Of a stretch of DNA of 64,000 bases, positions 25,468 through 33,538 are shown piece by piece. Under the pieces are notes generated by a model. That model was given only the letters and a program-made list of their open reading frames with translations, was not told the DNA's origin and did no database searches. Origin of the DNA: Bog-532 sp963833835. Lineage in GTDB: Bacteria; Actinomycetota; Actinomycetes; Streptosporangiales; Streptosporangiaceae. The DNA is taken from positions 310,001-374,000 of the forward strand of contig CAWHZI010000014.1 in the NCBI GenBank assembly GCA_963833835.1, in the 5' to 3' direction. The first letter of the stretch is position 1, and every line of letters starts with the position of its first letter. Made by a program: the position numbers and the translations under genes.

Positions 25468-26553
25468 ATGCACGTTCTCGGGGTGCACGGGGCCGAGACG
25501 GCAGCAGGCACGCATCGAAAGCACCGGCGGCGCCTGACCTGGCGTCGGCTGCCCATCCTGCTCGAGCTGATCACACTGGGCGCGGCCTACGGGGCACCGT
25601 CGCTGGTCCGGGTGGTGCTGACCACGACCAAGAGCGCGGCGTTCGGTCATGCGCTGCAGCTGTACCGGGGCGAGACCGCCCTGGGGCTGAACATCGAACC
25701 CTGGCTCAACCACCTGGTCGCTCCGCACGACCTGACCGCCGTGGCCGTCGGCTACTACTACGGGCTGCTGCACTTCATCTTGACCCCGCTCACGCTGGCC
25801 TGGCTGTACTGGTACCGGCCGCGCGCCTTCCCCCGGCTGCGGTCCGCCCTGGTGCTGTCCACGATCGGGGCCAACATCGTGTTCTGGACCTGGCCGGTGG
25901 CCCCGCCCCGGTTCGCCATCCCGGGCCTGGTCGACATCCTCACCACGCACAACGTCCTGGACTCGGCCGACCCGCACGGTGTCACCGGCGCGGCCAACCT
26001 GTACGCCGCCCTGCCCAGCCTGCACGTGTGCTGGGCCACCTGGTGCGCCATCGCCGTGGTCACCGCCACCCGCTCCCGCTGGCGTTACCTGGCCTGGCTC
26101 TACCCCGCGGCGACCACGTTCGTCGTGCTGGCCTCGGCCAACCACTTCGTGTTCGATGTGGCCGGGGGCGTGGCCGTGACCCTCCTGGGGCTGGCGGTCA
26201 GCCGGATCTCACTCAGCCGCAACCGCCACCCGGCGCCGGTGCCAGTGTCGGTGCCCGTACCGGCCGGCGGGCCGGTTCCGCAGCCGGAGGCCGCGACGCC
26301 CAGCACGACCGTGCGCCGGACGACCGCGATCCTGACGGCCATCGGCGCCGCGGCCATCGACGGGGCCTCGGTCAGTGCCGTCGCCTTCGGCGCCGTGATC
26401 GGCGTGCCCACCCCGATCACGGCGGCCGGGCAGAACGCTTACGCCACCCGCGCCCGGGTCAGGCCGCCGCGGAAAGAGCGGTGCCCAGAGCTCCGGCCAC
26501 GGTGCCGACGTAGCGGGACAGAGATTTCCCGGACGGGTCATAGGACGGGTTGA
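25468..26553 (+). CDS. PAP2-superfamily membrane phosphatase/phosphotransferase
   Basis: I start at the ATG at 25468, six bases after GGGGG; a GTG at 25420 is possible. The product (361 residues) has about six membrane helices and the PAP2 core motifs of the Aur1/inositolphosphotransferase branch: ALPSLHVCWATW near residues 181-192 and ASANHFVFDVAGG near residues 222-234. A proline-rich segment and a further hydrophobic stretch follow. The last 32 residues are encoded antisense to the arginase-like gene (95-bp overlap), look arginine-rich and non-native, and may reflect a lost stop. It probably acts on lipid phosphates in the envelope and is likely controlled by the divergent MarR. Confidence 0.8.
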   Translation: MHVLGVHGAETAAGTHRKHRRRLTWRRLPILLELITLGAAYGAPSLVRVVLTTTKSAAFGHALQLYRGETALGLNIEPWLNHLVAPHDLTAVAVGYYYGLLHFILTPLTLAWLYWYRPRAFPRLRSALVLSTIGANIVFWTWPVAPPRFAIPGLVDILTTHNVLDSADPHGVTGAANLYAALPSLHVCWATWCAIAVVTATRSRWRYLAWLYPAATTFVVLASANHFVFDVAGGVAVTLLGLAVSRISLSRNRHPAPVPVSVPVPAGGPVPQPEAATPSTTVRRTTAILTAIGAAAIDGASVSAVAFGAVIGVPTPITAAGQNAYATRARVRPPRKERCPELRPRCRRSGTEISRTGHRTG

Positions 26554-27379
26554 CCTCGGTGAACACCGCGGCGCGCAGACCGGGCACGGCGTAGAAGAGC
26601 GGGAGCACCCCACCCGCGGTGGCCAGCGGGATACCCAGGTTGTAGTGCGGAAAGTTGGCCAGCGGCAGGTCGCGCGAGTCGATCGTGTCGACGTCGAAGT
26701 GGACCACCACCCCGTCCGCGGCCGCGGCGAGCGCGGCCAGGGCGCGGGTAGCGCAGCCCGCCGGGTCGGCCCGGACCTCAGGACCGGAGAAGCGGACCAG
26801 GCCGGGACGGGCGCGAGCCCAGTCTTCGGAGTTGGAGTCGGGGTCGGTCTCGTCATAGCCGAACTGGACCAGGCGCTCGTCGCTCAGCATCGGGAAGGTC
26901 GGGCCGAGCCGGGCCAGGGCGTTGTCGGCCAGCCCCAGCAGGTGGGCCGCGCCCATGGCGTCCAGCACCCCGCTGGAACTGGTCTGCGGCGTGGCCAGGT
27001 CGGCGTCGCCGTCGACGTACAGCAGCCCGGCCCCGGGGTACCGGCGCAGCACCCCGGCCACCACGCCCAGGCTGATCGTGCAGTCGCCGCCGAGCACGAC
27101 CGGGATGCGGCCAGCAGCCAGGGCGGCGGCCACGGCGTCCGCGACCACTCCCGCGACCCGCACCACCTCGGGCAGGCTCCGGGCGGTCGCGGTCACCGCG
27201 TCCGGGGTGAAGGTCGACGTGACCACGTCGCCCAGGTCGGTCACGTCCAGGCCGGCGTCGGCCAGCCGGGCCACGAACCCGGCCGCGCGCAGTGCGGCCG
27301 GCGCGTGCTCCTGCCCCGCGTGGTGAGATCCGGCGCTGGTGGCCGCGCCGATCACAGTTACCGCTGGCGCCACGGGCAC
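26459..27379 (-). CDS. arginase/agmatinase-family protein with altered metal ligands
   Basis: The 306-residue protein has the ureohydrolase fold signatures in order: VLGGDCTISLG near residues 95-105, LLYVDGDADLATP near 118-130, HFDVDTID near 222-229 and a C-terminal FTEVNP. Canonical enzymes use GGDHS and DAHxD to bind two manganese ions. Here the histidines are replaced by Cys and Asp, respectively, while the FDVD aspartates remain. It may bind a different metal pair or act on another guanidino or formimino substrate. Such variants may form a normal actinobacterial subfamily. The 3' end overlaps the PAP2 gene convergently. Confidence 0.8.
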   Translation of the reverse strand: MPVAPAVTVIGAATSAGSHHAGQEHAPAALRAAGFVARLADAGLDVTDLGDVVTSTFTPDAVTATARSLPEVVRVAGVVADAVAAALAAGRIPVVLGGDCTISLGVVAGVLRRYPGAGLLYVDGDADLATPQTSSSGVLDAMGAAHLLGLADNALARLGPTFPMLSDERLVQFGYDETDPDSNSEDWARARPGLVRFSGPEVRADPAGCATRALAALAAAADGVVVHFDVDTIDSRDLPLANFPHYNLGIPLATAGGVLPLFYAVPGLRAAVFTEVNPSYDPSGKSLSRYVGTVAGALGTALSAAA

Positions 27380-27453
27380 CTCCCCGGCTGAGAAACGATC
27401 ATGAGGTGATAGTAGTGACCGGCCGCGTCCGGGCGGCGGGTTAGGCTCATCGG

Positions 27454-28521
27454 GTGCCGGACCGGGAGCGGGTGCGGAAGGCCTTCGCCAGCCCCGCCGA
27501 ATTCACCACCTCGCCGCTGTACCGCGCGCTGAGCCGGACGGTGGCGGCCAGCGACCAGCTGCTCGACCTGGCCGCCCGCGGGCAGCCCGGGCAGTACCCG
27601 ACGTTCCTGTTCTTCGGCGCGGTACACCGCCTGCTGCTGCGCGGGACCGATCACCCGCTGGGCGGCTACTACCCCTCGGTGGTGGGAGCAGCGGCCCTCC
27701 CGGCGGCCGACGCGGGCCCGGCACTGGAATCGTTCGGCCGGGCCTACGCCGCGGAGCTGGCCGAGACCATCGGTACCCGGCTGGTGCAGACCAGCGTGGT
27801 GCAGCGCACGCTCGGGCTGCGGATCGGCCTGAGTGCGATCGCGGCGGCCACGCGGGAACCCATGGCCGGCCCGCTGCACGTCATCGAAGTCGGGGCCAGC
27901 GCCGGGCTGAACCTGCGGTTCAACCGCTACGGTTACCGTCTCGGCGGACGGCAGTACGGCGATCCAGAGGCCCCGGTACAGCTCGCGGCCGAGGTGTACG
28001 GCCCGGGTTCGCTGCCCGACCTGGACCGGATGCCGGTCATCGGCCGGGTGCAGGGCGTCGATCTGAATCCGGTCGACGCGACCGACCCGGACGCCCGGGA
28101 GTGGCTGGAGGCCCTGGTGTGGCCGGAGAACTCCGCCCAGCGGGAGCTGCTGGGCCGGGCGCTGGCCCTGGCGGCCGCGGACCCGGTGCCGATCCGGGCG
28201 GGCGACGCCGTCGAGGTGCTGCCCGAGCTGGCCGCCGGGCTGCCGGCCGGGGAGCCGCGGCTGGTCTTCCACGCCGCGACCCGGATGCACGTGCCACGGG
28301 ACCGGCGGGCCGCCTTCGACACCGCGATCCGGGCCGCCGGTGAGACCGGGCCGCTGTGGTGGCTCTCGATGGAGAACTCGCCGGACCCGGATCCGCGGCC
28401 CCGCCCGGCCCGGCCCGGTGCCGCCCTGCTACTGCGTGATCCGGCCGGGCACACCCAGACCGTGGCCGTGGTGGACGGCCACCTGCGCTGGATCGAGACC
28501 CTGGAAACGGCGGCTCGATAG
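27454..28521 (+). CDS. DUF2332 family protein
   Basis: A GTG at 27454 opens a 355-residue soluble protein. It contains LYRALSRTVAASDQLLDLA at the N-terminus, HVIEVGASAGLNLRFNRYGY near residues 144-163, DLNPVDATDPDARE near residues 203-216, and a C-terminal barrel-like region ending HLRWIETL. These match DUF2332, an actinobacterial family with a methyltransferase-like SAGLNL glycine loop but no assigned activity. It is divergent from the arginase-like gene by 74 bases and is followed 21 bases later by a VOC gene in the same direction, probably in one operon. Confidence 0.8.
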   Translation: MPDRERVRKAFASPAEFTTSPLYRALSRTVAASDQLLDLAARGQPGQYPTFLFFGAVHRLLLRGTDHPLGGYYPSVVGAAALPAADAGPALESFGRAYAAELAETIGTRLVQTSVVQRTLGLRIGLSAIAAATREPMAGPLHVIEVGASAGLNLRFNRYGYRLGGRQYGDPEAPVQLAAEVYGPGSLPDLDRMPVIGRVQGVDLNPVDATDPDAREWLEALVWPENSAQRELLGRALALAAADPVPIRAGDAVEVLPELAAGLPAGEPRLVFHAATRMHVPRDRRAAFDTAIRAAGETGPLWWLSMENSPDPDPRPRPARPGAALLLRDPAGHTQTVAVVDGHLRWIETLETAAR

Positions 28522-28542
28522 CCTGAACCCCAGGAGGCGCTC

Positions 28543-28938
28543 ATGGCCAGCGAGATGACGATCCGGTTCGAGCTGTTCGTCGCCGACCGGGACCAGTCGG
28601 TCGACTTCTACACCAGCGTCCTGGGGTTCGAGGTCCAGCGCCTGGATGCGTCGTACGCGGTACTGACCTGTGGGGACGTCACCCTCGGCCTCGGCCGTCA
28701 GGCTGAGCTGCCGGAGACCGGCGAGGGCCCGGGCTTCACCCAGGAGCGGCTGGCCCGCGACCACGGCGCGGGGGTGGAGATCGTGCTGGAGACTCCGGGC
28801 CTGGACGCCTTGTACGAGCGGGTGCGCCGGAGCGGCTACCCGCTGGCCGCGCCGATGCAGGAACGGCCCTGGGGGCTGCGGGACTTCCGCGTCGCCGACC
28901 CCGACGGTTACTACCTCCGCATCACCACCCCCGAGTGA
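28543..28938 (+). CDS. VOC family (glyoxalase/bleomycin resistance fold) protein
   Basis: The 131-residue protein starts at an ATG with a perfect AGGAGG site. It shows the vicinal-oxygen-chelate beta-alpha-beta-beta-beta pattern: RFELFVADRDQSVDFYTSVLGFEV near residues 6-29 and LRDFRVADPDGYYLRITTPE at the C-terminus. Metal-ligand positions are hard to assign; a glutamate in the last strand is expected, but here the end is RITTPE. It may bind a small ligand or confer resistance. It is co-directional with DUF2332. Confidence 0.82.
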   Translation: MASEMTIRFELFVADRDQSVDFYTSVLGFEVQRLDASYAVLTCGDVTLGLGRQAELPETGEGPGFTQERLARDHGAGVEIVLETPGLDALYERVRRSGYPLAAPMQERPWGLRDFRVADPDGYYLRITTPE

Positions 28939-28995
28939 CCCTGTGACTACTGGGGCGCGAGTGACTTGCGAGGTTGGCGGGACGGGCGGGCTTGG

Positions 28996-29082
28996 TGGGG
29001 GCTCGGCAGGACGGCGAGCCTAGTGCGGGCTCGGCGGGACGGGCGAACCCCATGCGGGCTCGGCGGGACGGGCGAGCCTAGT
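28996..29082. repeat. three 29-bp tandem repeats
   Basis: Units at about 28996-29024, 29025-29053 and 29054-29082 share GCGGGCTCGGCGGGACGGGC. Units two and three differ at four positions and unit one is more degenerate. They lie in the gap between the convergent VOC and GNAT genes, and the last unit reaches into the GNAT stop codon. There are no spacers, so this is a minisatellite-like array. Confidence 0.75.
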
Positions 29083-29533
29083 GCGGGGTGAGGGGCTTGC
29101 CGAGGTGGATGGCCCCGGGGGCGCCGGCGTAGTGGCCGAACGGCGCGATGGACGTGTACCCCGAGGAGCGGTAGAGGGCGATGGCCTCGGGCTGGGCCGA
29201 GCCGCTCTCCAGGACCACCCGGTGGTGGCCCGCGGCGGCCGCGGTCCGCTCGAGCTCGGCCAGTAGCAGCCGGGCCAGGCCGCGGTGGCGGGCGGTGGGC
29301 GTCACGTACATGCGCTTGATCTCGGCCTCGTCGCCGCGGCTGCGCCAGCCACCGGAAGCGACCGGCAAGCCGTCCAGATAACCGACCAGGAACAGGCCCG
29401 ACGGCGGGATGAATTCGGCCGGATCGACCGGGGTGCTGTCCGGCCCGCCATAGCGGACCACATATTCCTGCTGAACTTCGGAGATCAGTTTGGACGCGTC
29501 AGGATCGCCGTAGCCGACCTGTTTGATCTGCAC
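29078..29533 (-). CDS. GNAT-family N-acetyltransferase
   Basis: I start at the GTG at 29533, eight bases after the stop of the small C2H2-like gene, giving 151 residues; an upstream start at 29647 would overlap that gene entirely. GNAT motifs are clear: LFLVGYLDGLPVASGGW, AEIKRMYVTPTARHRGLARLLLAEL (acetyl-CoA pyrophosphate loop RHRGLA) and LESGSAQPEAIALYRSSGYTSI. The family acetylates small amines or proteins; the substrate is unknown. Tight coupling to a zinc-finger-like peptide is the most distinctive clue. Confidence 0.82.
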   Translation of the reverse strand: MQIKQVGYGDPDASKLISEVQQEYVVRYGGPDSTPVDPAEFIPPSGLFLVGYLDGLPVASGGWRSRGDEAEIKRMYVTPTARHRGLARLLLAELERTAAAAGHHRVVLESGSAQPEAIALYRSSGYTSIAPFGHYAGAPGAIHLGKPLTPH

Positions 29534-29541
29534 TCGTCCGG

Positions 29542-29715
29542 TTATTGGCCGGATTCGCCGTCCAGCGCTTCCGGGTGCAGGCGACGGTAATGCTCGGTCA
29601 GGGCCACGCTCGCCTGGCCAGGCCGGTGCGCAACGGTCTTCGAGCAAATTTGGCAGCGAGTGACCGGAAGCTGCGTAACAGTCACCGGGAAACGTGAAGC
29701 ACTTGTGTTACTCAT
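29542..29715 (-). CDS. 57-aa C2H2 zinc-finger-like protein
   Basis: A 58-codon frame from the ATG at 29715 to a TAA at 29542-29544 encodes a small basic protein. Its core is RCQICSKTVAHRPGQ followed by LTEHYRRLHPEA. This gives C-x2-C-x17-H-x4-H, a C2H2-type zinc-binding spacing. A CATAAT hexamer ends ten bases upstream of the ATG and no ribosome site is visible, so the mRNA may be nearly leaderless. The gene lies eight bases before the GNAT start and after the aldo/keto reductase. I do not recognise the family; it could bind nucleic acid or regulate the GNAT. Confidence 0.6.
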   Translation of the reverse strand: MSNTSASRFPVTVTQLPVTRCQICSKTVAHRPGQASVALTEHYRRLHPEALDGESGQ

Positions 29716-29745
29716 TATGCGAACTATTATGCCAGAGCTGTCCAG

Positions 29746-30717
29746 TCAGCGCCGACGGCGAGCGCGGATAAGTTTTGGAATTGCCGACCGCCCGCTAATT
29801 GGCTGGAACCGCGCCGCGGCGGCGCGCAGCGCGGTGTCCTCGTCGGCCGTCAGCTCGATGTCGGCCGCGGCCACGTTGCTCTCCAGCTGGGCCACGCTGG
29901 ACGCGCCCGGAATCGCGGTCACCGCCGGGTGCCGGATGACCCAGGCCAGCGCGATCTGGGCCGGGCTGGCGTCGTGCGCCCGGGCCACCTCGCGCAGCAC
30001 GCCGAGCAGATCGGCGGCCCGGTCCAGGTTCTCCGGCAGGAACAGCGGGTTCCCGGCCCGGACCCGGCCCGCGGGCGGGTGGTCCCGGTCGTACTTGGCG
30101 CCCAGCAGCCCCTGAGCCAGCGGGCTGTAGGCGATGATCACGCGCTGCTGGGCTTCGGCGTAGGGCAGCAGGTCATCCTCGGGCCCGCGGCAGACCAGGC
30201 TGTACTGGACCTGGTTGCTGAGCACCCGGCTGCCCAGGGCCTGCTCCGCGGCCCGCCAGCGGTCCAGCGTGTAGTTGCTGACCCCGACTTCACCGACCAA
30301 CCCGACCGTCTGCAGGGCGCGCATGCCGCGCATGGTCGTGCCGTCCCGGACCACCGGATTGGCCTGGTGCACCTGGTACAGATCGAGCAGCCGGGTACCG
30401 AGCCGGTTCGCGCTGGCCACCGCCCGCTGCTCCACCACTGGCGCCACCGGCAGCAGCGGGAACAGCTTGGTGGCCAGGAACACGGACGCCCGGCGGTCAC
30501 CGAGCGCGCGGCCCAGGATGCGCTCACTCCGGCCGAACCCATAGATCTCGGCGGTGTCGAACAACGTCACGCCGAGGTCGATGGCGCGGTGCACAATCGC
30601 ATCCGCTTCCCGCTCGGCGTAGGCGTCGCCGTAACCCCATTCCCGGGTGCCGAATTGCCACGCGCCCAGCCCAATCTTGGAAATCTTCGGCGTGCTGTCG
30701 AGGTCCAGGTAGCGCAT
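29746..30717 (-). CDS. aldo/keto reductase
   Basis: I start at the ATG at 30717, giving MRYLDLDSTPKISKIGLGAWQFG, the usual AKR opening; the product is 323 residues. The catalytic tetrad is visible: Asp and Tyr in LFDTAEIYGFGRSE, Lys in FLATKLFP and His in YQVHQAN. The NADPH-binding end has AIPGASSVAQLESN. It reduces aldehydes or ketones with NADPH. It follows the DUF3140 gene by 35 bases on the same strand, so the two may be cotranscribed. Confidence 0.9.
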   Translation of the reverse strand: MRYLDLDSTPKISKIGLGAWQFGTREWGYGDAYAEREADAIVHRAIDLGVTLFDTAEIYGFGRSERILGRALGDRRASVFLATKLFPLLPVAPVVEQRAVASANRLGTRLLDLYQVHQANPVVRDGTTMRGMRALQTVGLVGEVGVSNYTLDRWRAAEQALGSRVLSNQVQYSLVCRGPEDDLLPYAEAQQRVIIAYSPLAQGLLGAKYDRDHPPAGRVRAGNPLFLPENLDRAADLLGVLREVARAHDASPAQIALAWVIRHPAVTAIPGASSVAQLESNVAAADIELTADEDTALRAAAARFQPISGRSAIPKLIRARRRR

Positions 30718-30752
30718 ATGCGGCTGCTTTCCGGGTCGGTGACGCGGAATTC

Positions 30753-31109
30753 CTACTTCTTCAGCGGATCGTGGCCCCAGTTCATCAGCGAGTAACGCCA
30801 CCGGGAATCCTCGACCTTTTCCTGCTTGGGCGCCTGGGCCCGATGCCGTTTCACATAGCCGGCGACCTTGCGCATGTGGGCCAGGTCGTCGTCGGTCAGA
30901 TCGCTCTTCTTCTTACGCAGGATCGTCACGATCTTCTCGCCGGAGTCGTGGCCGACCGACTCCGGGCCACCCGACGACGACTTCTTCTGCCCGCTGGACG
31001 TGACCCCGACCGACGTGGACTCGTCGGACTTCAGCCACCTGCTGAGCTCACCGGCGGTCATGTTCACCACCTGGCCGAAGTCGCGCCGAGTGTCGTCGGC
31101 GTCGGTCAT
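30753..31109 (-). CDS. DUF3140 family protein
   Basis: The 118-residue hydrophilic protein matches DUF3140, an actinobacterial family annotated as possible DNA-binding. It has NMTAGELSRWLKSDES near the N-terminus, a flexible serine/glycine stretch, a lysine-rich ILRKKKSDLTDDDLAHMRKV helix pair and the family ending WRYSLMNWGHDP. It lies between the small helical gene at 31168 and the aldo/keto reductase. Its role is unknown. Confidence 0.82.
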   Translation of the reverse strand: MTDADDTRRDFGQVVNMTAGELSRWLKSDESTSVGVTSSGQKKSSSGGPESVGHDSGEKIVTILRKKKSDLTDDDLAHMRKVAGYVKRHRAQAPKQEKVEDSRWRYSLMNWGHDPLKK

Positions 31110-31167
31110 GACTCGCCCTTCGGGTCGCGCAGGTTCTCGGCCACTCGGTCCCCTCCTCAGGCTGGGT

Positions 31168-31422
31168 TCAGCTCTCGTGGTCGGCGGCCGTCGCCGCGCT
31201 GCTGGCCGCGGAGTTGCTGGCCGCCTGGGCCAGCGCGGCCTGCACGGCGGTGACCGCGGCGTCGATCGCGGTCCGGGCGGTCAGCGCGCTGGTGTGGGCG
31301 CGGTCGATCTCGCCGAGGCCGATGCAGTCGAACGCGACCCGCGCGTCGTGGATAGCTGCCTCGAGCTCACGCGAAGCCTCCTGCAGCATCGGGCCCTCAC
31401 CCACGCCGTCTGGAATCATCAT
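31168..31422 (-). CDS. small alanine-rich helical protein
   Basis: An ATG at 31422 preceded by AGGAGGGAG (very strong) opens an 84-residue frame. The product is acidic and helical (ELEAAIHDARVAFDCIGLGEID, then TALTARTAIDAAVTAVQAAL), suggesting a two-helix coiled or bundled protein. There is no signal peptide and one cysteine. I do not recognise a family. It is the first gene of a possible leftward unit with DUF3140. Confidence 0.65.
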   Translation of the reverse strand: MMIPDGVGEGPMLQEASRELEAAIHDARVAFDCIGLGEIDRAHTSALTARTAIDAAVTAVQAALAQAASNSAASSAATAADHES

Positions 31423-31589
31423 CTGGCTCCCTCCTGTGCGGTCCCTCCCAGGGCTGACCGGTGGGGAACCTACCCATCGAAATCGCGGTCATGTCCAGGC
31501 GTAAGGATCCGTGGCCGGACCCGCGGTGCTGGCCTATCTGGCCCGGCCACGGATGAGTCTGTTAAATCAAAATCCCGATCATGGGCGGG

Positions 31590-33425
31590 TCAGTCGGCGC
31601 AGGCCGGGACCGGTGCGGGATCGGCGGCGGACTTCTTGGCGGGCTCGGCCGGGACGGACGGGGCGACCGGGTCAATCGAGGCGGTCGTGGTTGCTGGGAC
31701 TGTCGTGGTTGTAGGGATCATTGGGGTTGTGGGGGTTTTTGAGGTGGACGAAGTGCTTGGGGCGTTTTGGGAGGACGAGGCGCCGACGGCGGCGAGCACG
31801 GGGCCGGCGGCCGGCGTGGGGCTGGCGGCAAGCTCCGGGCTGCGCGCGAGCGTGGCAGCGGCCGGTGCGGCGGGTCGGCGGAGGGCGAGGTAGGAGGCGA
31901 CGGCGGAGACTATGGCCACCGCCGCGGCGACCCGCATCCCGTCGGCCATCGCGGTGACGTAGGCCGAGTGCGCGGCGCTGACCAGGTGAGCGCCGGACGC
32001 GCCGCCGAGCCGGGCCCCGACGGTGTTGGCCGCGGCCACGGAGCCAGTGGCCACGCGGGTCACGGCCGCAGGCACGTGCGCGGCGTCCAGCACGGTGGTC
32101 AGGTGCGACCGGTACACGGCGGCGGCCAGGCTGCCCACGATGGCCACCCCGAGCGCCCCGCCGACCTCGCGGATGGTGTCGTTGATCGCGCTGCCCGCTC
32201 CGGCCTGGTTGGCGGGCACCGTGGTCATGATGGTGTTGCTGGCCGGGGCCATGACCAGGCCCATGCCCGCGCCCATGATCGCGACCGCGGCGGCCAGGGC
32301 CGGGTAGCTGGTGTGCACGCCGGCGGTGGAGAAGTACAGCAGGCCGATGCCCATCAGCACCATGCCGCCCGGGATGACCAGGTGGGTGCCGAACCGCTTG
32401 GCCAGCAGCGGGGAGAGCGGGGCGGCCGCGGCGGTAGCCAGGGCGAACGGCAGGGCCCGGATCCCGGCCGACAGCGGTGAGTACCCGTGCACCAGCTGCA
32501 GGTACTGGGTGAGCACGAACAGCCCGCCGAACAAGGCGAAGAAGATCACGGTGACCGATCCGGCCGCGGCCGAGAAGGCACGGGAGCGGAATATCCGCAG
32601 GTCGATCAGCGGGTTGCGGATACGCAGTTCCCACCAGACGAACAGGGCCAGCGCGGCCAGCCCGCCGAGGCCTTCGGCCAGCGTGGCCGGTGTGGTCCAG
32701 CCGCGGTCCGGCGCCTCGATGATCGCGTCGACCAGGGCGAACAGCGATCCGGCGATCAGAACGACACCCAGCAGGTCGAACCGCTGACGGCTCGGCTCGG
32801 CGGTCTCGGGCACGATCAGCAGGACGCCGATCAGGGCCACGGCGGCCAGCGGGACGTTGATCAGGAACACGCTGCCCCACCAGAAGTGGTCCAGCAGCAG
32901 GCCGCCCAGGGTCGGGCCGATCAGCACGCCCGCACCGGTCACGGCCGACCAGGCCGCGATGGCCTGGGGCCGCTCCTTGGGCGGGAAGACCGCGTTCAGG
33001 ATGGACAGCGTGGCCGGCATGACGAACGCCGCGCCCAGGCCCATCACGATCCGCGCGGTGATCAGCACCCCGGTGCCGGACGCGAACGCGGCCAGCGCGC
33101 TGCCGCCGGCGAACACGGTCAGGCCGCCAAGCAGCGACCGCCGCCGCCCGTACCGGTCGCCGAGGGCGCCCGCCGGGATCAGCAGGGCCGCGAAGCACAG
33201 CGTGTAGGCGTCGGTGATCCACTGCAGCGAGCTGGTGCCGGCGTGCAGCACCCGGGCCAGGGTCGGCAGCGCGGTGTTCAGGATCGTGTTGTCGATGACC
33301 ACGATCAGCAGGCTCAGGCAGAGGACGAGCAGGATCTGGCGGCGGCGCGGGTGCCCGGCCGGCCACCGGTTATCGATCTGACCGCCCTGGGCCCCGGGGT
33401 CCGGGCGGGTGTCGGTGGAAGCCAT
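31590..33425 (-). CDS. DHA2-family (EmrB/QacA) MFS drug exporter
   Basis: The 611-residue protein has 14 predicted membrane helices. Family motifs include VDNTILNTALPTLARVLHA in helix 1 (motif D1), LGDRYGRRRSLLGG (motif A) and SAVTGAGVLIGPTLGG (motif C). It exports drugs or metabolites in exchange for protons. The C-terminal 60 residues are a Ser/Thr/Pro low-complexity tail encoded by a T-rich tract with lower GC than the rest of the gene. It is divergent from a TetR gene across an inverted-repeat operator, the classic repressor-pump pair. Confidence 0.92.
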   Translation of the reverse strand: MASTDTRPDPGAQGGQIDNRWPAGHPRRRQILLVLCLSLLIVVIDNTILNTALPTLARVLHAGTSSLQWITDAYTLCFAALLIPAGALGDRYGRRRSLLGGLTVFAGGSALAAFASGTGVLITARIVMGLGAAFVMPATLSILNAVFPPKERPQAIAAWSAVTGAGVLIGPTLGGLLLDHFWWGSVFLINVPLAAVALIGVLLIVPETAEPSRQRFDLLGVVLIAGSLFALVDAIIEAPDRGWTTPATLAEGLGGLAALALFVWWELRIRNPLIDLRIFRSRAFSAAAGSVTVIFFALFGGLFVLTQYLQLVHGYSPLSAGIRALPFALATAAAAPLSPLLAKRFGTHLVIPGGMVLMGIGLLYFSTAGVHTSYPALAAAVAIMGAGMGLVMAPASNTIMTTVPANQAGAGSAINDTIREVGGALGVAIVGSLAAAVYRSHLTTVLDAAHVPAAVTRVATGSVAAANTVGARLGGASGAHLVSAAHSAYVTAMADGMRVAAAVAIVSAVASYLALRRPAAPAAATLARSPELAASPTPAAGPVLAAVGASSSQNAPSTSSTSKTPTTPMIPTTTTVPATTTASIDPVAPSVPAEPAKKSAADPAPVPACAD

Positions 33426-33446
33426 TCGGAGCTCCTCAGTTCACGG

Positions 33447-33502
33447 CTCACAGTTGCTTGCTCACAGTTGCTTGCTTACGTTCGTTAACTTACGGACGTA
33501 AG
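33447..33502. promoter_or_regulatory. operator region between MFS pump and TetR
   Basis: CTTACG (33489-33494), two bases and CGTAAG (33497-33502) form a perfect inverted repeat. An additional CTTACG stands at 33475-33480. Next to it CTCACAGTTGCTTG is repeated exactly in tandem (33447-33460, 33461-33474). The inverted repeat is the probable TetR site; the direct repeats lie in the pump leader. Confidence 0.65.
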
Positions 33503-33538
33503 GATAAGCACATGAGCTAACAGGTGTAAAGTGAATTT

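Noticed and set aside
28996..29082. CRISPR array
   Set aside because: The 29-bp units are directly adjacent with no spacers, and no cas genes are present.
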